Shown piece after piece: positions 15,053-21,374 of a stretch of DNA of 27,863 nt. The notes beneath the pieces were generated by a model. That model saw only the letters and a list, made by a program, of their open reading frames with translations. It searched no databases and was not told the origin of the DNA. Source of the DNA: DATEJJ01 sp051986465 (GTDB lineage Bacteria; Actinomycetota; Actinomycetes; Mycobacteriales; Micromonosporaceae); assembly GCA_051986465.1 (NCBI GenBank), contig JBPYFB010000058.1, positions 1 through 27,863 of the forward strand, given 5' to 3'. The position numbers and the translations under genes are program-made. Numbering within the stretch: the first letter of the stretch is position 1; the number at the start of each line of letters is the position of its first letter.

Positions 15053-16215
15053 CAGTCCTCCCCTCCCCGGCCCGTCCCCGAACCGGCTCCGCCGGCGAGC
15101 AGGCCGCGGGCGCGCAGCAACGGCATCACGCCCTCGCCGAACCAGTACGCCTCCTCCAGATGCGGCTGCCCGGAAAGGATCAGGTGCCGTACCCCGAGCG
15201 CGTAGTACTCCGCAATGCGTTCGGCCACCTCGTGGTGGTCGCCGACGAGTGCCGCGCCGGGGCCGGGGCGCAGCAGCGAGTATCCGGTCCACACGTTGGG
15301 GTAGACCTCCAGATGGTCCAGCCGCCCGCGGTGCAGTTCGACCATCCGGCGCTGGCCCACCGAGTCGGCCCGGCCGCTGCGCTGCGCGGCCGCCGCCACC
15401 ATCGCCGGGTCGAGGTCGGCGACCATCCGGTCGGCGACCGCCCAGGCCCGCGTCGCCGTGTCGCGGGTGATGACGTGGAAGCGGGTGCCGAGCGACAGCG
15501 CCCGCCCGTGCTCGGCCGCGGCCGCCAAGGCGTTGTGGAACAAGGCCCGCAGCTGATCCGGCGGCTCACCCCACGCCAGGTACACATCGCCGAACTCGCC
15601 GGCGACCTGATGCGCGGCGGGCGAGGATCCGCCGACGAAGATGGGCGCCGGCACCAGCGGTGGCCGGGTCAGCAGTGCACCCTTGACACGGAAGTGCTGT
15701 CCGTGGAAGTCGACCGGCCGCCCGGACCACAGCTCGCGCATGATGGCAAGGAATTCACCGGTCTGCGCGTACCGCTCGTCATGCTCCAGCCAGTCGCCGT
15801 AGCGCGCCTGCTCCTGCGGGTCGCCTCCGGTGACGACGTTGAGCTGCAACCGGTCGCCGGTCAGCCGCTGCCCGGTCGCGACCATCTGCGCGGCCAGCAC
15901 CGGCGAGAGCAGGCTCGGCCGCACGGCGAGCATGAACATGCCCCGCCCGGTGCGTTGCGCCAGCGCGGCGGCGAGCAGCCAGGGGTCTTCGCAGAACAGG
16001 CCCGCGGGTACCAGCATCCCGGCGAAACCGAGGGATTCCACGGCACCGGCGACCTGAGTCAAGTAGGCCAGGTCCGGTTGGCGTTGTGCGGCATGCACTC
16101 CGGTGCGGCCACCGGCGTCGGCCCGGCGGCTCAACGCCCTGCCGTCGCCATGCGAGGGAAGGAACCAGTAGACGTTCAGGTCCCGGAGCGGCTGATCGGG
16201 CACGAGCCTCAGCAT
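15052..16215 (-). CDS. SsuD-like FMNH2-dependent LLM-class monooxygenase
   Basis: A protein of about 387 residues that aligns along its length with alkanesulfonate monooxygenase SsuD: LNVYWFLPSHGDGR, FCEDPWLLAAALA, LRLTGDRLQLNVVTGGDPQE, RFHVITRD, GQRRMVELH, LRPGPGAALVGD and LSGQPHLEEAYW. From memory of SsuD, its active-site Cys54, Arg226, His228 and Arg297 correspond to the Cys in FCED, the Arg and His in RFHVI and the Arg in LLRPG. The family inserts oxygen next to sulfur and releases sulfite and an aldehyde. In this operon it may instead hydroxylate or oxidatively cleave a pathway intermediate. ATG 16215 has no clear ribosome site; GTG 16203, preceded by GAGG, is an equally good start. It leads operon B. 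Confidence 0.92.
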   Translation of the reverse strand: MLRLVPDQPLRDLNVYWFLPSHGDGRALSRRADAGGRTGVHAAQRQPDLAYLTQVAGAVESLGFAGMLVPAGLFCEDPWLLAAALAQRTGRGMFMLAVRPSLLSPVLAAQMVATGQRLTGDRLQLNVVTGGDPQEQARYGDWLEHDERYAQTGEFLAIMRELWSGRPVDFHGQHFRVKGALLTRPPLVPAPIFVGGSSPAAHQVAGEFGDVYLAWGEPPDQLRALFHNALAAAAEHGRALSLGTRFHVITRDTATRAWAVADRMVADLDPAMVAAAAQRSGRADSVGQRRMVELHRGRLDHLEVYPNVWTGYSLLRPGPGAALVGDHHEVAERIAEYYALGVRHLILSGQPHLEEAYWFGEGVMPLLRARGLLAGGAGSGTGRGGED

Positions 16216-16298
16216 GCCGGTGGGCCAATGCCCGCACAAGCGACGGTAGGCACACGCACCGTGGCGCACACCCCCCATCGCCGGGCGATGATAAGCCC
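16216..16298. promoter_or_regulatory. Divergent intergenic region of operon B and the carbamoyltransferase operon
   Basis: About 83 bases separate the starts of the SsuD-like gene (minus) and the carbamoyltransferase (plus). It must hold both promoters. No convincing sigma-factor boxes are visible. The one clear element is a perfect 15-base palindrome at 16276-16290. Confidence 0.5.
16276..16290. promoter_or_regulatory. 15-base perfect palindrome, candidate operator
   Basis: CATCGCCGGGCGATG is a perfect inverted repeat with 7-base arms and a one-base centre. It lies 9 bases before the GTG start of the carbamoyltransferase and 60 bases upstream of the SsuD-like start. The position between divergent operons suits a regulator binding site, but no regulator gene is in the window. 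High GC makes short palindromes fairly likely by chance. Confidence 0.4.
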
Positions 16299-17918
16299 GT
16301 GATTTCCCTTGGCCTGAACGGATTCTCGGGCGCCGACCACGATGCCGGCGCAGCGCTCGTCGTGGATGGGCGGGTGGTCGCGGCGGTGGAAGAGGAGCGC
16401 CTCAACCGCAAGCGGCACGCACCGGGCGCCCAACCAACGCTGGCGGTACCGGAGGTACTGAGCATCGCCGGGATCGCGCCGGGCGACATCGATGTCGTAT
16501 GCCACGGCTGGCGCCCGGAGGCGCTCGGACTCGGCCGCACCGAGCCCGCCGAGGCGGAGCGGATACGCGGGTTCCTCGCCGGCATCGGAGTCTCCTTGCG
16601 CCCCGATACGCCCGTCGTATTCATGGACCACCACCTGGCGCATTTCTGGAGCGGGGTGGCCTTCCTGCCGCCCGGTGTCGACCGCCGTGCCGTCGATGGC
16701 CTCATCGTCGACGGCGCCGGGGAATCCACCGCCGGCGCGCTGTTCCGGCTGCGCGACGGTGTCGTGGAGAAGGTCTGGAACCTCGGCGTGGCCGGCTCGC
16801 TCGGCCTGCTCTACGAGGCGGCCACCGCGGCGATCGGGATGCGCCGTGGCGACGAGGGCAAGACGATGGGCCTCGCCTCGTACGGGCGCTGGCAGACCAT
16901 GGACAAGGTCCCGATCCCCGTCGACGACCGCTTCCCCGGCCCGATTCCCAGCCTCGGCCAGCGCGACGAGATCGCCCGGCAGCACCGGGCGCTGCTGCGC
17001 CAGATGCGTTCGCTGGTACCGGCGAACGCCTCCTTCAACCGGCGCGCCGATCTGGCGCTGGGCGTGCAGAGCTCGGTGGAGTCCCAGATCATGTCGTACC
17101 TCGCGGAGCTGACCGAGCCGGCGTCGGCACTCGTGATGGCGGGCGGCGTCGCGCTCAACTGCACCATCAACGCCACCGTCGCGGAGTGGTGCGGCCAGCG
17201 CGAGATGGCGCTGACCATCCCGCCACCGGCGAATGACGGCGGGATCGCGATCGGCGCGGCGGTCGGCGTTGCACCGGACCCCGCCGCCTGTACCGCCGCC
17301 GACGCCTTCCTGGGTCGCGGGTACCGGCCGGCCGAGATCGTCGACCGGTTGACCGCCCTCGGCGTACCGGTGACCGAGGTGTCCCCGGCCGAACTCGTGC
17401 AGGGGCTACTGGAGCGGGACGAGTTGTGCGGGTGGTTCGAGGGGCGCGCCGAGATCGGTCCCCGGGCACTGGGTAAGCGGGCCATCGTCTCCCGCCCCGA
17501 CTCGGCGCGGTTGCGCGACCGGCTCAATGTGGTGAAGGGCCGGGAGAACTGGCGACCGCTGGCGCCGTCGGTGCTGCCCGACCAGTTCGAGGTGTCGTTC
17601 CGCGGCGCACCATCGCCGTACATGCTCATCACCTGCGAGGCGGCGCCGACCGCGCTGCGGCCGCTGGCGGGTGTGGTGCATGTGGACAACACGGCCCGGC
17701 CGCAGGTTGTCGACGGCGACATGGCCGGCGGCCCGTACGCCGCGCTGCTGGAGGAGATGCGCCGCGCCACTGGCCACGCCGTCATCACGTGTACCTCGTT
17801 CAACCCGGCCGGCAGCCCGATCGTGTACACGCCCGAGGACGCGTACCGGGCCGCCGCCGAGATCGGGCTGGACCTGCTGGCCGGCGACGGCTGGGCGGTC
17901 CGGCTGCGCCAGCGTTGA
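16299..17918 (+). CDS. O-carbamoyltransferase (NodU/CmcH/TobZ family)
   Basis: A 539-residue carbamoyltransferase. The N-terminal Kae1-like domain shows HDAGAALVVDGRVVAAVEEER, HHLAHFWSG, DGAGES, GGVALNCTINA and ANDGGIAIGAAVG. The C-terminal YrdC-like-substrate part shows EIGPRALGKRAIVSRP and KGRENWRPLAPSVL. The family uses carbamoyl phosphate and ATP to form a carbamoyl adenylate and places the carbamoyl group on a hydroxyl of a natural product. It therefore predicts a carbamate ester on the product, most likely on a hydroxyl made by the P450, diiron or flavin enzyme. The start is GTG 16299; an ATG at 16288 is out of frame and stops at once. It is the first of two plus-strand genes. Confidence 0.95.
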   Translation: MISLGLNGFSGADHDAGAALVVDGRVVAAVEEERLNRKRHAPGAQPTLAVPEVLSIAGIAPGDIDVVCHGWRPEALGLGRTEPAEAERIRGFLAGIGVSLRPDTPVVFMDHHLAHFWSGVAFLPPGVDRRAVDGLIVDGAGESTAGALFRLRDGVVEKVWNLGVAGSLGLLYEAATAAIGMRRGDEGKTMGLASYGRWQTMDKVPIPVDDRFPGPIPSLGQRDEIARQHRALLRQMRSLVPANASFNRRADLALGVQSSVESQIMSYLAELTEPASALVMAGGVALNCTINATVAEWCGQREMALTIPPPANDGGIAIGAAVGVAPDPAACTAADAFLGRGYRPAEIVDRLTALGVPVTEVSPAELVQGLLERDELCGWFEGRAEIGPRALGKRAIVSRPDSARLRDRLNVVKGRENWRPLAPSVLPDQFEVSFRGAPSPYMLITCEAAPTALRPLAGVVHVDNTARPQVVDGDMAGGPYAALLEEMRRATGHAVITCTSFNPAGSPIVYTPEDAYRAAAEIGLDLLAGDGWAVRLRQR

Positions 17919-17926
17919 GCGCCGGG

Positions 17927-19126
17927 GTGGCCGGCCGGGTCAGCCCGGCGCTGCGGCGGGCGGCGGCGGACGGTGGTGCCGAAGCGGTACTGGGCCTGGT
18001 ACGCGCCAGCCGCGGCCCGATCGTCGAGCCGGGTACCGCGCCGGGCAGCTACGAGGTCACCTTCGTCTACGCCGACCGGCGCCGGACGGCCGCCCGGGTC
18101 GGCCTGTTCTGTCCGGCGATTCCGGGCTCCTTCGCACTCCTTGCGCCAATCGCCGACGGGGTACTCGCCGCCACGTTCACCCTTCCGCGGGCGGCCCGCA
18201 TCAAGTACCACTTCTGCCCCGACCTGCCGGACGATCTCGACCCGGTGGCGCTGGCCGCGCTGTCCCGCTCGCCGACGGCGCGCCGGATGGACACCCTCAA
18301 TCCCAGCTACGACCAGGTGCACATCCGCGGGTTGCGGATGCGGATGGTGGAGTCGCTGCTGACCCTGCCCGGCGCGCTGGCCGGGCCGCCGGTCACCGCC
18401 GGCCCGGGGGTGCCCGCCGGCACGCTGACCCCGCTGTCCTTGCACAGCAAGGCGTTGGGGCGGCGCAAGGAGGCGATGGTGTACCGGCCGGCCGGCTATC
18501 CGGACGGCTGCGAGCGTTACCCGCTGGTGCTCCTCCTGCAGGGCAACGACGAGTGGCGGGAGGCCGGCCTCCTCGACAACATCGTCGCCGCGGGCCGGGT
18601 ACCGCCGTTCGCCGCGGTGCTGTTCGTCGAGCACAGCCTCACCGCGCGCCTGTGGGACTTCACCAGCGGCGCCGCGTACACCCAGTTCGTCCGCGACGAA
18701 CTGCTGCCGGCCCTTGAGGAGCAGCACGGTTTGTCCACAGTAGACACCGTCGTGGTGGGATACAGCGCCGGTGCGGTGGCGGCGGCCACGCTCTGCCTGG
18801 ACGAGCCGGCGCGCTTCCCGCGGCTGGCCACCATCTCCGGCGCGCTCTACCTCGCCCCGGGTACCCGGCTCGGCCAGGACGCAGCCTCGGCGTACCTGCT
18901 GGACCGCTACCGGGCCGCCGGCACGGTACCGCACCGGGCGTACCTGTCCGCCGGCATCTTCGAGGACCTGTGGCAGCAGGACGTGTACAGCTACACCGAG
19001 TCGCTCGCCGGGATCCTGGGCCGGCACGGCACGCGGGTACGGTTCGACGCCGGCCCGACCGGTCACGACACGGTCTCCGCGCGCGCCTACCTCGCCGAGG
19101 CGCTGGCGTTCCTGCTCGGCTCCTGA
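17927..19126 (+). CDS. Enterochelin esterase (Fes)-like alpha/beta hydrolase
   Basis: A 399-residue hydrolase. The N-terminal region (VTFVYADRRRTAARVGLF, then RIKYHF) resembles the beta-sandwich domain of Fes. The C-terminal alpha/beta-hydrolase part has MVYRPAGYPDG, LLLQGNDEW, a nucleophile elbow GYSAGAVAA, and the catalytic His in TGHD. Fes-type enzymes hydrolyse ester bonds of catechol siderophores in the cytosol. Here it may release iron by cleaving the product, hydrolyse a protected form, or act as the product-releasing hydrolase in place of the degenerate TE of NRPS 2; all three are inferences. GTG 17927 is chosen; an in-frame TTG at 17915 overlapping the preceding stop is an alternative. 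No signal peptide is seen. Its 3' end overlaps the convergent reductase gene by 40 bases. Confidence 0.85.
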   Translation: MAGRVSPALRRAAADGGAEAVLGLVRASRGPIVEPGTAPGSYEVTFVYADRRRTAARVGLFCPAIPGSFALLAPIADGVLAATFTLPRAARIKYHFCPDLPDDLDPVALAALSRSPTARRMDTLNPSYDQVHIRGLRMRMVESLLTLPGALAGPPVTAGPGVPAGTLTPLSLHSKALGRRKEAMVYRPAGYPDGCERYPLVLLLQGNDEWREAGLLDNIVAAGRVPPFAAVLFVEHSLTARLWDFTSGAAYTQFVRDELLPALEEQHGLSTVDTVVVGYSAGAVAAATLCLDEPARFPRLATISGALYLAPGTRLGQDAASAYLLDRYRAAGTVPHRAYLSAGIFEDLWQQDVYSYTESLAGILGRHGTRVRFDAGPTGHDTVSARAYLAEALAFLLGS

Positions 19127-20247
19127 TCCTCGCCAGCCACCTCCGGGACATCGCCCGGGACATCGCCCGGGATAGCCGTCACCGCCGCGTGTGCCGCCAG
19201 AATCCCGGGCTCCTGCTCGGAAACGAGCTGCGGCCGGCCGAGTTGCCCGGTGATGTCGGCGAAGAGCCGGCTGACCGCGAGCTGGTACTGCCCCTCGGCC
19301 AGCCCGTCGTCTCCGGTGAGGATCGCGCGCCGCATGGCCAGTACCGCCCGCGCCACCGCGTCCGGCCATTCCTCGCCGATCACCGCGCGACCGCTGGGCG
19401 CCGCCGGCGCAAGGCAGGCCGCGGTGGGCAGGTCGAGTTCCGGCGCTACCGAGGCGTCGATCGTGACCGCCTGCGGATAGTCCGCCGGCATGTGCATGCG
19501 GGGACTCCACAGCACGGGCCCGTGCGGGTTGGCGAGCAACAGGTTGCCCCCCTCGGTTGCCAGCGTGACCCGGTGCAGCACGTGCGCGCCGTTGTCCTTC
19601 ATGCCGCCCGGCAACTGGTTCTGGATCCGCAGCGTGGCCGGGATGCCGGCCAGGGCGCCGTCCACCGTACGCAGCACCTCGGTACCGGTCGCCGGATAGC
19701 CGGTCAGCGACCACGGCCGCAGCCCGCCCAGGGCCCGGCCGAGGATGTCCAGCAGCGGGTACAACACCTGGAATCCGGCGACGGCGTCGATGAAGACCGG
19801 GCGCTGCACGGCGAGCAGCGCCACGGCCGCGTCGACGAACCGGGCGACCGCCCGGACGTGCGGGTAGTGCGTGTTGAGCCGGTACACCACCGTGCTGCGG
19901 CGCGCCTGGCGCAGGCAGTCGGCCAGCTCCGTGTGGTGCAACGGGTGCTCCTGCAGGACGTGCACGCCACGCCGCATCAGCTCGCCGGCCAACTGCGCGC
20001 CACGCCCGCCGTTGAGGCCGGAGTTCACCACGACACACGCAATGTCCACATTGGACGGTAGCTGGTCCGGCCCGGTGTACAGCGGCACGTCGTAGTGGCG
20101 GGCGCAGGCGTGCGAGCGCTGGCTGCCGCGGGCGAGGATGCCGACCAGCTCGGCGGGGAGCCCGGGCCGGCGCAGGCCGGCGAGGTAGGTGCGGCCGAAC
20201 CCGGTACCGCACACCACGACACGTGGCCGCCAGGACTCCTCGCTCAT
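19087..20247 (-). CDS. Thiazolinyl imide reductase (Irp3/PchG/YbtU family)
   Basis: A 386-residue NAD(P)H-dependent reductase of the Gfo/Idh-like fold. It has the N-terminal VVVCGTGFGRTYLAGL dinucleotide loop, GILARGSQRSHACA, VDIACVVV, and GVHVLQEHPLHHTEL followed by YRLNTHYP. These are hallmarks of the enzymes that reduce a carrier-bound thiazoline to thiazolidine in pyochelin and yersiniabactin synthesis. The His of QEHP and the Tyr of YRLN match residues proposed as general acids in Irp3. It should reduce the ring made by NRPS 2 before N-methylation. ATG 20247 overlaps the upstream stop as ATGA and follows GGAGCAGGGG. The C-terminus is extended by a low-complexity tail containing a tandem GDVP repeat. 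Confidence 0.93.
   Translation of the reverse strand: MSEESWRPRVVVCGTGFGRTYLAGLRRPGLPAELVGILARGSQRSHACARHYDVPLYTGPDQLPSNVDIACVVVNSGLNGGRGAQLAGELMRRGVHVLQEHPLHHTELADCLRQARRSTVVYRLNTHYPHVRAVARFVDAAVALLAVQRPVFIDAVAGFQVLYPLLDILGRALGGLRPWSLTGYPATGTEVLRTVDGALAGIPATLRIQNQLPGGMKDNGAHVLHRVTLATEGGNLLLANPHGPVLWSPRMHMPADYPQAVTIDASVAPELDLPTAACLAPAAPSGRAVIGEEWPDAVARAVLAMRRAILTGDDGLAEGQYQLAVSRLFADITGQLGRPQLVSEQEPGILAAHAAVTAIPGDVPGDVPEVAGEDQEPSRNASASAR
19143..19178. repeat. 12-base tandem repeat inside the imide reductase 3' end
   Basis: The unit CCGGGACATCGC occurs twice in full (19143-19154 and 19155-19166), followed by a third, diverged copy. On the coding strand it specifies a repeated Gly-Asp-Val-Pro in the C-terminal tail. 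The period is a multiple of three, so copy-number change would keep the frame. Confidence 0.8.
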
Positions 20248-21374
20248 ACGAACCCCTGCTCCGCGTCACCCTCGTCGGGCAGCGGCCCGTCGAGCACCTG
20301 CAGCCCCAGGATGCCCGGGCGCCCGGGTAGCCGCGCCACCACCGCCGGATCCAGCGCGTCCGCCGCGAAGCGCACCCCGGGCGGTACCGAGCCGGCCAGC
20401 ACCTCGGTCACCGCGAGCGCGCTGACCGTGCCGGTCACCTCGTAGGTACCGCCGCCGGACAGGATCGCGACCCGGCTGGCGGCGTACCCGCCGGCCCGGC
20501 CGTCGAGCTGGCAGACCAGCCGGGTGGCCGCGCCCCGGCCGAACAGCTCCAGGTCGGCGGCGCGGGCGAGTTCCGCGGTACGGGCCGCGACGCCGCGCCC
20601 GCCGGCCTCCTGGCGCAGCCGCCCCAGCGCCGGCAGCACCTGCCCGTCCGCGGCGAAGACGTGGTACCAGCGCAGCCCCGCCAGCGGCAGCGACCGGGCC
20701 AGCCGTACCGCCTCGGCGCTCAGGTACGGGTAGACGGTCACCTCGCCGTCGAAGAACGGCAGCCGTACCCGGTGGCGCGGCTCAACCTCGCCGTGCACCT
20801 GCCGGCCGGAGCGCCAGGACGCGTGCCCCGACCCGTCGCCGTCCACGACACTGGCGAGGAACTCCGCCGCCGAGTTGGCCGTCATCCGGTCGAGCATGGA
20901 CACGTACCCGGTCAGCGCGAGTGGCGGCGCGAGCCCCTGTCCGGCCAGCCACCGCGGGATCAACCCGGACAGGCCCGGCAGCATCCCGGCGCCGATCACG
21001 ACCGGGTACCGCGCCGCCTCCGGCCGCCCGGCCAACTGGTCGCAGAGCGCCGCGTCACCGCCCGCGTCCACGTACGCCGCGCCGGCCCGCAGTGCGGCGT
21101 CCGCGACCGCCGAGCGCTGCGCGAGATACCCGACGCAGTTCACCACGACGTCGCACCCGGCGCAGAACGCGGAAAGCGTCGCCGGTTGCGCGACATCCAC
21201 CGCGACGGCGCTCGCGCCGGGCCCGCCCGAAGCGGCCAGGGCGCGCAGCGCGTCCGGCCGCCGGCCGCCCAACCGCAGGCACAGGCCGCCGCCCGTGGCC
21301 GCCAGCGCGCGGACCACCGCGGCACCCACCGCACCGGTCGCGCCGGCGATACCGACGAGTGGCGGCCGGTTCAT
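20244..21374 (-). CDS. Saccharopine dehydrogenase-like NAD(P)-binding reductase
   Basis: A 376-residue Rossmann protein starting at ATG 21374 (MNRPPLVGIAGATGAVGAAVV), which overlaps the NRPS 2 stop as ATGA. The GATGAVG loop, VVNCVGYLAQRSAVADAAL and GAAYVDAGGD are typical of the saccharopine dehydrogenase NADP-binding family, which also includes trans-acting enoyl reductases. It is coupled on both sides to NRPS 2 and the imide reductase, so it probably acts on the assembly-line-bound chain. Candidates are reduction of the other thiazoline, an enoyl or imine reduction of the acyl starter, or reductive release. The sequence does not decide between them. Confidence 0.85.
   Translation of the reverse strand: MNRPPLVGIAGATGAVGAAVVRALAATGGGLCLRLGGRRPDALRALAASGGPGASAVAVDVAQPATLSAFCAGCDVVVNCVGYLAQRSAVADAALRAGAAYVDAGGDAALCDQLAGRPEAARYPVVIGAGMLPGLSGLIPRWLAGQGLAPPLALTGYVSMLDRMTANSAAEFLASVVDGDGSGHASWRSGRQVHGEVEPRHRVRLPFFDGEVTVYPYLSAEAVRLARSLPLAGLRWYHVFAADGQVLPALGRLRQEAGGRGVAARTAELARAADLELFGRGAATRLVCQLDGRAGGYAASRVAILSGGGTYEVTGTVSALAVTEVLAGSVPPGVRFAADALDPAVVARLPGRPGILGLQVLDGPLPDEGDAEQGFV

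Noticed and set aside
11853..15470. Very long open frame on the plus strand (over 1200 codons) opposite the thiolase and ligase genes
   Set aside because: It is antisense to well-supported genes and its translation is rich in Arg, Pro, Gly, His and Gln without domain motifs. Stop-free antisense frames are expected in DNA of this GC content.
16288..16290. ATG as start of the carbamoyltransferase
   Set aside because: It is out of frame and reaches a stop after four codons.
19127..19180. Terminator hairpin after the esterase gene formed by CCCGGG repeats
   Set aside because: The region is coding for the imide reductase on the other strand, the repeats are direct rather than a stem-loop, and there is no T-run.
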